Assembly: GCA_038117265.1 (NCBI GenBank)
Contig: JAYOFO010000013.1
Location: 1 to 47,214 of the forward strand
Source of the DNA: JAYPUG01 sp038117265
GTDB lineage: Bacteria; Pseudomonadota; Alphaproteobacteria; UBA6615
Length of the DNA stretch: 47,214 nucleotides
Direction: 5' to 3'
Positions 1-8,046 of this stretch are shown one piece after another. The first letter of the stretch is position 1. Each line of letters starts with the position of its first letter. The translations under genes and the position numbers were made by a program. The notes under the pieces were generated by a model that searched no databases, was not told where the DNA came from, and was given only the letters and a program-made list of their open reading frames with translations.

Positions 1-2
1 GC

Positions 3-746
3 GGCGGCAGGGACGCCAAGACGGTGTCGTTGATCGGCAAGGGCGTGACGTTCGACACCGGCGGCATCTCGATCAAGCCGGCCGGCGGCATGGAAGACAT
101 GATCTGGGACATGGGCGGCGCCGGCACCGTGATCGGTGCCATGGCGGCGATCGCTGGGCGCAAGGCCAAGGCGAACGTGATCGGCGTCGTCGGGTTGGTC
201 GAGAACATGCCCGACGGCAACGCACAGCGCCCGGGCGACATCGTCACCTCGATGTCGGGACAGACCATCGAGGTCATCAATACCGACGCCGAGGGCCGGC
301 TCGTCCTGGCCGATGCGCTCTGGTACACCCAGAAGCGGTTCAAGCCCGACGTCATGATCGACTTCGCCACCCTGACCGGCGCGATCATGGTCGCACTCGG
401 GCGCGAATATGCCGGCCTATATGCGAGCGATCACGTGCTTGCCGAGCGCATCGTCGGGGCCGGGCAGTCGGTCGGCGAGAAGATATGGCGCATGCCGTTG
501 GACGAAGCCTACGACAAGCAGATCAACACCCCGCGCGCCGACATGAAGAATGTCGGCCCCCGCTGGGGCGGCAGCATCACGGCGGCGCAGTTCCTCAAGC
601 GCTTCACCAACGATGTGCCGTGGGCGCATCTCGACATTGCGGGCGTTGCTTGGTCGGAGAAGGAACTACCGACGATGGCCAAGGGCGCGTCGGGGTTTGC
701 CGTCCGCATGCTCGACCAGTTCGTGCGCGACCATTACGAAGGCTGA
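3..746 (+). CDS. pepA: Leucyl aminopeptidase PepA (M17), C-terminal part; 5' end outside window
   Basis: Cytosolic dimetal aminopeptidase that removes N-terminal residues from peptides. The reading frame is open from base 3, so the N-terminal domain lies upstream of the window; about 247 residues of the catalytic domain are present. The M17 signature NTDAEGRL is clear, and so is the block GKGVTFDTGG followed by KPAGGMEDM, which carries metal and catalytic residues. Full-length PepA is about 500 residues, so roughly half is missing. The stop is followed 13 bp later by the holC GTG start, an order (pepA-holC) common in proteobacteria and probably one transcript. The function call is firm; the true start cannot be seen. 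Confidence 0.96.
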   Translation, partial: GGRDAKTVSLIGKGVTFDTGGISIKPAGGMEDMIWDMGGAGTVIGAMAAIAGRKAKANVIGVVGLVENMPDGNAQRPGDIVTSMSGQTIEVINTDAEGRLVLADALWYTQKRFKPDVMIDFATLTGAIMVALGREYAGLYASDHVLAERIVGAGQSVGEKIWRMPLDEAYDKQINTPRADMKNVGPRWGGSITAAQFLKRFTNDVPWAHLDIAGVAWSEKELPTMAKGASGFAVRMLDQFVRDHYEG

Positions 747-759
747 GCCCGCGGCGCCC

Positions 760-1218
760 GTGACGGAAATCCGATTCTATCACCTGACGCGCCGAACGCT
801 CGAAGAGGTCCTGCCGGTGATGCTCGAGCGGACCGTCCTGCGCGACGGGCGCCGCGCCGTCGTGATCGCCGGGAGCCCCGAACGGGTCGAGGACCTCAAC
901 GCCCACCTCTGGACCTACAACGACCGGGTGTTCCTGCCGCATGGCAGCAAGGCGGACGGTCACGCCGCCCGGCAGCCGGTCTGGCTGACTGATTCTGACG
1001 AGAACCCCAACGCCGCCGAGGTGCTGTTCCTGGCCGACGGCGCCGAATCCGGGCGTGTAGGCGAGTTCGCACTGGTTTGCGAGCTGTTCGACGGCCGTGA
1101 CGAGGCCGCCGTGGCGGCGGCACGGGGCCGCTGGCGCACCTATGGTGCCGCCGGGCACGAACTCACCTACTGGCTGCAGAACGAACGCGGCGGCTGGCAG
1201 CAGAAGGGCGCCGACTAG
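760..1218 (+). CDS. holC: DNA polymerase III chi subunit
   Basis: Chi subunit of the clamp-loader complex, which links the replicative polymerase to single-strand binding protein. The protein is 152 residues, as expected. The beginning, EIRFYHLTRRTLEEVLPVML, matches the HolC N-terminus, and the Trp-rich C-terminal part (ELTYWLQNERGGWQQK) is typical. I chose the GTG at 760 because it gives the family N-terminus; the frame is open further upstream but overlaps pepA. It lies 13 bp after the pepA stop and probably relies on pepA transcription. Confidence 0.93.
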   Translation: MTEIRFYHLTRRTLEEVLPVMLERTVLRDGRRAVVIAGSPERVEDLNAHLWTYNDRVFLPHGSKADGHAARQPVWLTDSDENPNAAEVLFLADGAESGRVGEFALVCELFDGRDEAAVAAARGRWRTYGAAGHELTYWLQNERGGWQQKGAD

Positions 1219-1256
1219 CCGCACCGCCGCACCGCAAAATTCCGGCACTGCCTGCC

Positions 1257-1285
1257 TTGTCGCACCGAGCGGCGCTGGATATAAG
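1257..1285 (+). promoter_or_regulatory. Sigma70-type promoter for ndk
   Basis: TTGTCG (1257-1262), a 17-base spacer, then TATAAG (1280-1285), ending 37 bases before the ndk ATG. Spacing and both hexamers fit a housekeeping promoter. Prediction from sequence only. Confidence 0.6.
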
Positions 1286-1322
1286 GCGCCCCATCCTTCA
1301 AGACCCCAGCGGAGTTGGTTCC

Positions 1323-1745
1323 ATGGCCCTCGAGCGCACCTTTTCGATCATCAAACCCGACGCCACCCGTCGCAACATCACGGGCAAGGTCATCGCCAAG
1401 CTCGAGGAGGCGGGGCTGCGGATCGTTGCCCAGAAGCGCATCCACATGACCAAGGCGCAGGCCGAGGGCTTCTACGCGGTCCACAAGGAGCGCCCCTTTT
1501 TCAACGACCTCGTGGCGTTCATGACGTCGGGACCCGTAGTCGTCCAGGTGCTCGAGGGCGACAATGCGGTCGCGCGCAACCGCGAGGTCATGGGCGCGAC
1601 CAATCCGGCAGACGCGGCCGAGGGCACGATCCGCAAGGAATTTGCGGAATCGATCGAGGCGAATTCCGTGCACGGCTCGGACGGTCCCGCCACCGCGGCT
1701 CAGGAAATCGCGTTCTTCTTTGAGGACAGCGAAATCGTCGGCTGA
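1323..1745 (+). CDS. ndk: Nucleoside diphosphate kinase
   Basis: Transfers the gamma phosphate from ATP to nucleoside diphosphates through a phosphohistidine intermediate, balancing NTP and dNTP pools. The 140 residues match the family length. The opening MALERTFSIIKPDATRRN and the catalytic segment NSVHGSD, with His117, are intact. The ATG at 1323 has the purine-rich ribosome site GCGGAG about 9 bases upstream, and a well-formed promoter precedes it, so ndk can be transcribed alone. It is convergent with the small oxidase gene on the minus strand. Confidence 0.97.
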   Translation: MALERTFSIIKPDATRRNITGKVIAKLEEAGLRIVAQKRIHMTKAQAEGFYAVHKERPFFNDLVAFMTSGPVVVQVLEGDNAVARNREVMGATNPADAAEGTIRKEFAESIEANSVHGSDGPATAAQEIAFFFEDSEIVG

Positions 1746-1747
1746 AA

Positions 1748-1768
1748 CCGGCCGCGCGCCGCGGCCGG
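1748..1768. terminator. GC hairpin between convergent ndk and coxIV-like genes
   Basis: A perfect 9-bp inverted repeat (CCGGCCGCG and its complement) with a 3-base loop begins 3 bases after the ndk stop and ends 11 bases before the stop of the minus-strand gene. There is no T-tract on either side, so it is a plausible but non-classical bidirectional terminator. Confidence 0.5.
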
Positions 1769-1779
1769 GCACGGGCGGA

Positions 1780-1905
1780 TCAGATAATCGTCCACCACAT
1801 GATGAGCAGCGCGATCGTGATCGCCACGGCCGAGTAGGTCATCAGGCGCAGGAACCCTCCCCAGGTCTTCCAGCGTAGGTCCAGATCCATGTGTTGCTCG
1901 GACAT
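1780..1905 (-). CDS. aa3-type cytochrome c oxidase subunit IV (alphaproteobacterial type)
   Basis: A 41-residue single-pass membrane protein of the small bacterial aa3 oxidase subunit IV family. It begins MSEQHMDLDLRWKTWGGF, followed by one hydrophobic helix (about residues 22-41). Family members share this short polar N-terminus with the KTW motif and associate with the cytochrome oxidase core. I prefer the ATG at 1905; an in-frame ATG at 1917 would add MRAK. A strong promoter lies just upstream. The gene stands alone, away from other oxidase genes, which is usual for this subunit. Confidence 0.8.
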   Translation of the reverse strand: MSEQHMDLDLRWKTWGGFLRLMTYSAVAITIALLIMWWTII

Positions 1906-1942
1906 CTTGGCTCGCATCGTTGGTTTGCGCGTGTCTCCGGCT

Positions 1943-1970
1943 TTTATACGCGAGCCGTACGGACAGTCAA
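1943..1970 (-). promoter_or_regulatory. Sigma70-type promoter for the small cytochrome oxidase subunit
   Basis: On the minus strand TTGACT (1965-1970), a 16-base spacer, then TATAAA (1943-1948). This is one of the closest matches to consensus in the window and sits 26-38 bases before the candidate start codons. Confidence 0.65.
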
Positions 1971-2012
1971 ATCCCCCGACAAGTGCGGTCGCGGGGGCCG
2001 GAATCCGGCCGC

Positions 2013-2663
2013 TCAGGCGTCGGGGCTGACGAGCGTGTCGCCGGCGGGGGAAGCGGCATCGACGACGGCCCGATCGCCTTCGATTCGGACCCGGCCTTCC
2101 GCGATCAGGCGGACGGCCAGCGGATAGCAGCGGTGCTCCTGGGCGAGGATTCGGGCCGACAGGCTCTCTGCGTCGTCGTCCGGCAGGACCGGTACGGCGG
2201 CCTGCACCAGGATCGGCCCCGCATCCATCTCGGGCCGCACGATGTGCACGGTGCAGCCGCTGAGGCGCACGCCCGCGGCGAGTGCCTGGGCGTGCGCGTC
2301 GGTTCCCTTGAACGCGGGCAGCAGGGAGGGGTGGATGTTGACCACCCGGTCGCGCCAGGTCTCTACGAACCAGGGCGACAGCAGCCGCATGAAACCGGCG
2401 AGACAGACCAGTTCGACCCCCGCCGCCTCGAGGGCGGCGCTCACGTCGCGGTCGAACGTTTCGCGGTCGGGATAGCCGCCGTGCGCGATGACCCGGGTCT
2501 CGATGCCCGCAGCGCGCGCGTGTTCCAGGCCGTCCGCCTCGGGCCGGTTCGAGACCACCAGGACGATCTCGGCCGGGAATTCGGGCCTCGCGCATGCGGC
2601 GATCAGCGCCTGCAGGTTCGAACCGCGGCCCGAAATCAGGACGCCGAGCTTGAGGCGGGCCAT
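2013..2663 (-). CDS. purN: Phosphoribosylglycinamide formyltransferase
   Basis: Third step of purine synthesis: transfers formyl from 10-formyltetrahydrofolate to GAR. The 216 residues match the family. The N-terminal fold motif SGRGSNLQAL and the catalytic set are present: Asn109 and His111 in VVNIHPSLLP, and Asp147 in RPEMDAGPI. The ATG at 2663 is only 4 bases after the purM stop, so the two genes form one translationally close operon (purM-purN). Confidence 0.97.
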   Translation of the reverse strand: MARLKLGVLISGRGSNLQALIAACARPEFPAEIVLVVSNRPEADGLEHARAAGIETRVIAHGGYPDRETFDRDVSAALEAAGVELVCLAGFMRLLSPWFVETWRDRVVNIHPSLLPAFKGTDAHAQALAAGVRLSGCTVHIVRPEMDAGPILVQAAVPVLPDDDAESLSARILAQEHRCYPLAVRLIAEGRVRIEGDRAVVDAASPAGDTLVSPDA

Positions 2664-2667
2664 CGGC

Positions 2668-3792
2668 TCAGCCGGCGTCCAGCAGGACGCCGAGGTTGGC
2701 GACGGTCACGTGCGCGTCGCGGTCTTCCACGATGGTGCCGATCGTCTGCGCCGTCTCGCCCGCCGCCGTCAGGTCGGCAATCGCGGCGTCGGCGTCGTCC
2801 GGCACGGTGATGGCGACCATGCCGATGCCGCAGTTGAAGGTGCGTGACATCTCGAAATCGTCGATCGCGCCGGTGGCGCGCAGCCAGGCAAAGACCGGAG
2901 GAGCCTGCCAGGCCGCGGCATCGAGCGCGACCCCCAGGCCGGCGGGGAGCACGCGGGGAATGTTCTCGATCAGTCCGCCGCCGGTGATGTGGGCGAACGC
3001 CTTGGCGCGTCCGGCGCGTGCCAGGGCGAGGCATGCCGACACATAGATCCGCGTCGGGGTCAGGAGCGCATCGCCGAGGGTTCGTTCGGGCGCGAACGGC
3101 GCGGCTGCGTCGAGCGCGAGCCCGCTGCGTTCGACCACCCGGCGAACCAGCGAGAAGCCGTTGGAATGCACGCCGCTCGACGCGATCCCGATCACCGTGT
3201 CGCCGGCGGCGACCGGGCGGTCGGGATGGGGCAGGGCGCTGCCGCGTTCCATCGCGCCGACGGCGAAACCCGCCAGGTCGAACTCGCCCGCCGCATAGAG
3301 GCCGGGCATCTCCGCCGTCTCGCCGCCGATCAGCGCGCAGCCGGCCTGCTTGCAGCCGTCGGTGATGCCGGCCACGACGCGGGCCGCCGCCGCGGGATCG
3401 AGGCCGCCGGTCGCGAAATAGTCCAGAAAGAACAGCGGCTCGGCGCCCTGCACGACCAGGTCGTTGACGCACATCGCCACGAGGTCGATCCCGACCGTGT
3501 CGAGCACGCCGGTCTCGAATGCCAGCTTGAGTTTCGTGCCGACGCCGTCGGTTGCGGCAACGAGGATGGGATCCTCGAAGCCCGCCGCGCGGGGGTCGAA
3601 CAGAGCACCGAATCCGCCGAGATCGTCGACCGTTCCGGCGCGGCGAGTCGCCGCCGCCAACGGCTTGATTGCATCGACAAGGGCGTTTCCGGCCTCGATG
3701 TCGACCCCGGCATCCTTGTAGGAAAGCCCCAGTTTCCGTCTCCCTTGCGCGCCCCCCGCGCAATTCGTGCTATTGCTTCGGCGCCGGAGCAC
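2668..3792 (-). CDS. purM: Phosphoribosylformylglycinamidine cyclo-ligase (AIR synthetase)
   Basis: Fifth step of purine synthesis: ATP-dependent closure of FGAM to AIR. The core begins LSYKDAGVDIEAGNALV and contains GVGTKLKLAF and GGETAEMPG, all PurM signatures. From the GTG at 3792 the product is 374 residues, about 20 more than usual; these extra residues (rich in Arg, Asn, Gly) look non-native. No other standard start codon exists before the conserved core, but a CTG at 3732 has AAGGGAG 7 bases upstream and would give a normal 354-residue protein. The start is therefore uncertain; the function is not. Confidence 0.94.
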   Translation of the reverse strand: MLRRRSNSTNCAGGAQGRRKLGLSYKDAGVDIEAGNALVDAIKPLAAATRRAGTVDDLGGFGALFDPRAAGFEDPILVAATDGVGTKLKLAFETGVLDTVGIDLVAMCVNDLVVQGAEPLFFLDYFATGGLDPAAAARVVAGITDGCKQAGCALIGGETAEMPGLYAAGEFDLAGFAVGAMERGSALPHPDRPVAAGDTVIGIASSGVHSNGFSLVRRVVERSGLALDAAAPFAPERTLGDALLTPTRIYVSACLALARAGRAKAFAHITGGGLIENIPRVLPAGLGVALDAAAWQAPPVFAWLRATGAIDDFEMSRTFNCGIGMVAITVPDDADAAIADLTAAGETAQTIGTIVEDRDAHVTVANLGVLLDAG

Positions 3793-3863
3793 GCAGCCTT
3801 GGCCGCATGGCCCGAATCGCGTCGTTTCGGCTGGTCACAATAGGTGTTTCAAGGTCTTTTGCA

Positions 3864-5042
3864 ATGCATCGCTGGATGCGACGGATTTCGGGCATGACGC
3901 CCCTGGCAACGGTGTTTCTGGCGCTGGTCCTGGCACTGGTGCCGGTGCGCGCGGGCGCGCAGCAGAGCCCGGGCGGAGAGATTTTCACGGTGCGCGGCGT
4001 GCCGCTCGACGAGACGGCCGCCAACGCGTCGGAGGCCCGCGCGTCCGGGCTCGCCAAGGGACAGCGCGAGGCGTTCGATCGGCTGGTCGCGCGCCTGACC
4101 CGCAGCGTGTTCCGCAACCGGCTCGCCGATATCGACCCCTCGACCCTCGGATTTCTCGTCGAATCGCTGCAGATCGCAAACGAAAAGACGTCGGACGTGC
4201 GCTACCTCGCGGAACTGACGGTCCGGTTCAAGCCCGACGCGGTGCGCGGCCTGTTCCGCAGCGCGGGCATCCCGTATGCCGAGGTGCACAGCGGGCCCGT
4301 CGTCGTCATTCCCGTGATCGAGGAGGCGGGTCAGTACCGGCTGTGGGAAGACCCCAACCCCTGGCGCGAGGCGTGGCGCGCCTACCGGCCCGATGTCGGC
4401 CTGGTGCCCGTGGTAGCGCCGGTCGGCGACCTTTCGGACATCGTCGACCTGAGCACGCAGGCTGCGATCGACGGCCAACGCGACGCGGTCGGGTTGTTCC
4501 TGGAACGTTACCGGGCCGAAACCGCGATGGTCGCCATTGCCTCGCTGGAGGCCGCGCCCCTCGCGCCGATGCGCGTCACCGTAACCGGCACCCGGATCGG
4601 TGTGTCGGCACCGCCGCTGATTGTCGGCCTGACCGCGGGCGAGGACGAGGGGCGCGACGCGCTCCTGCGGCGCGCGGTGGGCGTGGTGGTCGACATCCTT
4701 CGCGACGACTGGATCGCCAGCAATGCCGTCTCGTTCGATGCGTCGGCGCGCTTGCGTGCCGCGGTTCCCCTGCGGTCGCTGGCCGACTGGATCGCCGTGC
4801 GTTTGCGCCTCGAACGCGTGCCGTCGGTCTTGCGGGTCGTGCCCGTCGCATTGACGGCGGATTCGGCCGAGGTCGCGCTCGACTATTCGGGCTCGCTGGA
4901 TCAGCTCGCGCGCACCCTCGCGCGGTTCGACCTTGCATTCGAGGCGGTCGCGGCGGTGGATGGCGGGGACCGGCCGGTGGCGCCGGCCGACGCCGGGGAT
5001 GCCGCGCTGCCAACCCATGTGATCCATCTGACGGACGGCTGA
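3864..5042 (+). CDS. DUF2066 domain-containing exported protein
   Basis: A 392-residue protein of the DUF2066 family, whose function is not established. The N-terminus has basic residues, a hydrophobic stretch (about 12-30) and a likely signal peptidase site at AGA/QQ near residue 32, so it should be exported to the periplasm. No enzyme motif is visible. The ATG at 3864 was chosen because it starts the signal peptide and has AAGG about 10 bases upstream; the frame is open further 5' but lacks coding character. It is divergent from purM and ends 3 bases before the hda start, so both probably share a transcript. Confidence 0.8.
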   Translation: MHRWMRRISGMTPLATVFLALVLALVPVRAGAQQSPGGEIFTVRGVPLDETAANASEARASGLAKGQREAFDRLVARLTRSVFRNRLADIDPSTLGFLVESLQIANEKTSDVRYLAELTVRFKPDAVRGLFRSAGIPYAEVHSGPVVVIPVIEEAGQYRLWEDPNPWREAWRAYRPDVGLVPVVAPVGDLSDIVDLSTQAAIDGQRDAVGLFLERYRAETAMVAIASLEAAPLAPMRVTVTGTRIGVSAPPLIVGLTAGEDEGRDALLRRAVGVVVDILRDDWIASNAVSFDASARLRAAVPLRSLADWIAVRLRLERVPSVLRVVPVALTADSAEVALDYSGSLDQLARTLARFDLAFEAVAAVDGGDRPVAPADAGDAALPTHVIHLTDG

Positions 5043-5045
5043 ACG

Positions 5046-5735
5046 GTGGCCGCCGCGACCCGGCAATTGACGCTCGATCTCGGCCATCGCACGGCGCGCG
5101 GGCGCGCGGACTTCCTCGTATCGCACTGCAATGCCGCGGCCGTGGAGTGGATCGATCGCTGGCCCGACTGGCCGGCGCGTGCGCTCGTCGTTTGGGGGGC
5201 GGAGGCCTCGGGCAAGACCCATCTGGGGCATGTCTGGTGCGCGGCCAGCGGGGCGGGCATCGTCGGTCCCGCCGAAATCCTGGCCGAGGATGCGGCGAGC
5301 CTTCGCGCCCGCCACGACTGCCTGTTCGTCGACGAGGCGGACCGTCTGGCCGGCAACGGCGCGGGCGAGGAGGCGCTGCTGCACCTCTACAACTACATGC
5401 TCGAGACCGACGGCGCGCTGTTGCTCGCCGCGCGCGAGGCGCCGGGCCGCTGGCCGGTGGCGCTGCCGGATCTCGGCTCGCGCATGCGCGCGCTTTCGGG
5501 CGCCGGGATCGACGCGCCCGACGACGACCTGCTTGGCGCGCTGATGTTCAAACAGTTCCAGGATCGCCAGCTTCGGATCGGCGAGGATGTGGTGCTCTAT
5601 CTTCTGGCGCGCATCGAGCGTTCCTTCGCGGCGGTCGCGGCCACCGTGGCGGCGGTCGATGCCGCCGCGCTGGAACGCGGGCGTCCCGTCACCGTGCCGC
5701 TGGCGCGCGACGTGCTCGAGCGATCCGCACCCTAG
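5046..5735 (+). CDS. hdaA: Hda-like DnaA homologue (regulatory inactivation of DnaA)
   Basis: A 229-residue AAA+ protein without the DnaA DNA-binding domain. Near the N-terminus QLTLDL (residues 7-12) resembles a beta-clamp binding motif. Walker A is GAEASGKT (51-58) and Walker B LFVDEAD (93-99). In alphaproteobacteria such proteins work with the loaded clamp to promote ATP hydrolysis by DnaA and prevent re-initiation. The GTG start at 5046 lies 3 bases after the DUF2066 stop. Position directly before ppk1 is the usual order in the class. The alternative, a generic DnaA-family ATPase, is less likely given the clamp motif. Confidence 0.87.
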   Translation: MAAATRQLTLDLGHRTARGRADFLVSHCNAAAVEWIDRWPDWPARALVVWGAEASGKTHLGHVWCAASGAGIVGPAEILAEDAASLRARHDCLFVDEADRLAGNGAGEEALLHLYNYMLETDGALLLAAREAPGRWPVALPDLGSRMRALSGAGIDAPDDDLLGALMFKQFQDRQLRIGEDVVLYLLARIERSFAAVAATVAAVDAAALERGRPVTVPLARDVLERSAP

Positions 5736-5752
5736 ACGACACCTTCGTCAAC

Positions 5753-5770
5753 GTGTCATCGAACGGTCAC
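5753..5770 (+). promoter_or_regulatory. Candidate PHO box upstream of ppk1
   Basis: GTGTCAT, four bases CGAA, then CGGTCAC: two 7-base direct repeats with the 11-base period of PhoB sites (consensus CTGTCAT-N4-CTGTCAC). It lies 83 bases before the ppk1 start, in the only sizeable gap of this gene cluster. No good -10 hexamer is obvious at the expected distance. Confidence 0.45.
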
Positions 5771-5775
5771 GAATT

Positions 5776-5794
5776 GCGGACATGCTGTGTCCGC
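5776..5794. terminator. Hairpin after hda
   Basis: Perfect 7-bp inverted repeat GCGGACA / TGTCCGC with a 5-base loop, 41 bases after the hda stop. There is no T-tract, so it may be a weak terminator, an mRNA hairpin or a protein site within the ppk1 leader. Confidence 0.35.
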
Positions 5795-5853
5795 GCTAGC
5801 GTGTTGGCCTGCAACCCCTTGAAAGCGGCGGGAAACTGCCGGGAAACAATGCC

Positions 5854-8025
5854 GTGGTCGCCGAAGACACCGCATCGATAGACGACGCCGCGCCGGGCCA
5901 TCCGGCGATCGGGGCGGATTCGCCCGACCGCTTCATCAACCGCGAACTGTCGTGGCTGGCGTTCAACGAACGCGTGCTCGAAGAGGCCGAGAACGAGACC
6001 CATCCGCTGCTCGAGCGGGTTCGGTTCCTCTCGATCTCCGCCTCTAACCTCGACGAGTTCTACATGGTTCGCGTTGCGGGCCTGAAGGGCCAGGTGGCGG
6101 CGGGCGTCTCGACCCTCTCCCAGGAGGGCCTGTCGCCCGACGAGCAGCTCGCGGCGATCAACGCGCGGGCGGGAATCCTGATGTCGGCGCAGCAGCGGAT
6201 CTGGCGCGGGTTGCTGCAGGAGCTGCGCGACAGCGACATCGCGGTAATCGATCCCGAGGAGCTCACCGAGGCTGAGCACGCCTGGCTCGAAGACCGCTTC
6301 ATGACCGGTATCTTCCCGGTGCTCACGCCGCTGGCGGTCGACCCGGCCCATCCGTTCCCGTTCATCCCGAATCTGGGGCTCGCGCTGGCGCTCGAACTCC
6401 ACCGGGCGTCGGACAACCGCAACATGGTCGGGCTGCTGCCGCTGCCCGGACAGATCGAACGGTTCATCCGCCTGCCGGGCGAGGAGTACCGGTTCATCCT
6501 GCTCGAGCGCTGCGTCGCCATGTTCCTCGACCGGCTGTTTCCCGGGTTCAGCCTGCGCGGCATGGGGACGTTCCGGGTCATCCGCGACAGCGACATCGAG
6601 GTGCTGGAGGAGGCCGAGGACCTGGTCCGGCTGTTCGAGACCGCGCTGAAGCGCCGGCGCCGCGGATCGGTGATCCGGCTGTCGGTCGACAGCGAGATGC
6701 CCGAGCGGCTGCGCCGCTTCGTGATCGAGGAAAGCGATGTCGACGAGCGTGACACCTTCGTGCTCGACGGGCTGCCCGGGCTCGACCGGACGGGCGAGCT
6801 GATCGTGGAGGAGCGCCGCGACCTTCTGTTCCAGCCCTTCAACATCCGCTTTCCCGAACGGATTCGCGACTTTGCGGGCGATTGCTTCGCGTCGATCCGG
6901 GCCAAGGACATCGTCGTCCACCACCCGTTCGAATCCTTCGACGTGGTGGTCCAGTTCCTGCGGCAGGCGGCGCGCGACCCGCAGGTGGTCGCGATCAAGC
7001 AGACGCTCTACCGCACGTCGGAGAACTCGCCCATCGTCAGCGCCCTGATCGAGGCGGCCGAGGCGGGCAAGACCGTGACCGCGCTGGTCGAGCTCAAGGC
7101 GCGGTTCGACGAGGAGGCCAACATCCGCTGGGCGCGAGAGCTGGAGCGCGCCGGGGTCCAGATCGTCTATGGCTTCATCGACCTCAAGACCCACGCCAAG
7201 ATCACCCTGGTGCACCGGCGCGAGGGTAACGACCTGCGCACCTATGCCCATTTCGGAACGGGCAACTACCACCCGATCACCGCGCGCAGCTACACCGACC
7301 TGAGCTACCTCACCCAGGATGCGGTGCTGTGCCGCGATGCCTCGCGGGTGTTCAACTACATGACGGGCTATGCGCGTCCGGAGGGGCTGGAAAAGATCGC
7401 CGTCGCGCCGGTGAACCTGCGCGAGACCCTGATGCAGCGCATCGAGGAAGAGATCGCCCACGCGCAGGCGGGCCGGCCGGCGGAAATCTGGGCCAAGCTC
7501 AACAGCCTCGTCGATGGCGGCATCATCGACGCGCTCTACCGCGCGTCCCGGGCCGGCGTTAAGATCAGCCTGGTGATCCGCGGCATCTGCTGCCTGCGGC
7601 CGGGCGTGCCGGGCCTGAGCGAGAACATCGAGGTGAAGAGCATCATCGGCCGTTTCCTCGAACATTCGCGCATCGCGGTGTTCGGGGGCGGCGAGGAACT
7701 GCCGTCGCCGCACGCCAAGCTCTACATCTCGTCGGCCGACTGGATGCCGCGCAATCTCGACCGTCGGGTCGAGCTTCTCGTGCCGATCGACAACGACACG
7801 GTGCACCAGCAGATCCTCGACCAGATCATGGTTGCGAATCTGCTCGATCGCGCCCAAAGCTGGATCATGGCCCCGGATGGGACCTACAGCCGGATCGACA
7901 CGAGTGGCGAGCAGGACCCATTCAGCGCGCACAACTATTTCATGACCAATCCCAGCCTTTCGGGACGCGGCAGCGCGCTAAAGAAACCGGGAAGCGCGCC
8001 GCAATTGCTCGCGCACCCCGACTGA
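5854..8025 (+). CDS. ppk1: Polyphosphate kinase 1
   Basis: Reversibly polymerises the ATP gamma phosphate into inorganic polyphosphate. The 723 residues cover all domains: N-terminal block beginning FINRELSWLAFNERVLEEA, the head domain, and two phospholipase-D-like C-terminal domains. The phosphorylated histidine is His447 in KTHAKI and the second catalytic histidine is His604 in FLEHSR; their spacing of 157 equals that of the E. coli enzyme. The start is GTG at 5854; the nearby ATG at 5849 is out of frame. A PHO-box-like site lies upstream, and ppx follows after 21 bases, suggesting a ppk-ppx operon. Confidence 0.97.
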   Translation: MVAEDTASIDDAAPGHPAIGADSPDRFINRELSWLAFNERVLEEAENETHPLLERVRFLSISASNLDEFYMVRVAGLKGQVAAGVSTLSQEGLSPDEQLAAINARAGILMSAQQRIWRGLLQELRDSDIAVIDPEELTEAEHAWLEDRFMTGIFPVLTPLAVDPAHPFPFIPNLGLALALELHRASDNRNMVGLLPLPGQIERFIRLPGEEYRFILLERCVAMFLDRLFPGFSLRGMGTFRVIRDSDIEVLEEAEDLVRLFETALKRRRRGSVIRLSVDSEMPERLRRFVIEESDVDERDTFVLDGLPGLDRTGELIVEERRDLLFQPFNIRFPERIRDFAGDCFASIRAKDIVVHHPFESFDVVVQFLRQAARDPQVVAIKQTLYRTSENSPIVSALIEAAEAGKTVTALVELKARFDEEANIRWARELERAGVQIVYGFIDLKTHAKITLVHRREGNDLRTYAHFGTGNYHPITARSYTDLSYLTQDAVLCRDASRVFNYMTGYARPEGLEKIAVAPVNLRETLMQRIEEEIAHAQAGRPAEIWAKLNSLVDGGIIDALYRASRAGVKISLVIRGICCLRPGVPGLSENIEVKSIIGRFLEHSRIAVFGGGEELPSPHAKLYISSADWMPRNLDRRVELLVPIDNDTVHQQILDQIMVANLLDRAQSWIMAPDGTYSRIDTSGEQDPFSAHNYFMTNPSLSGRGSALKKPGSAPQLLAHPD

Positions 8026-8046
8026 TCCCCGCAGACGTTGGGCGCC

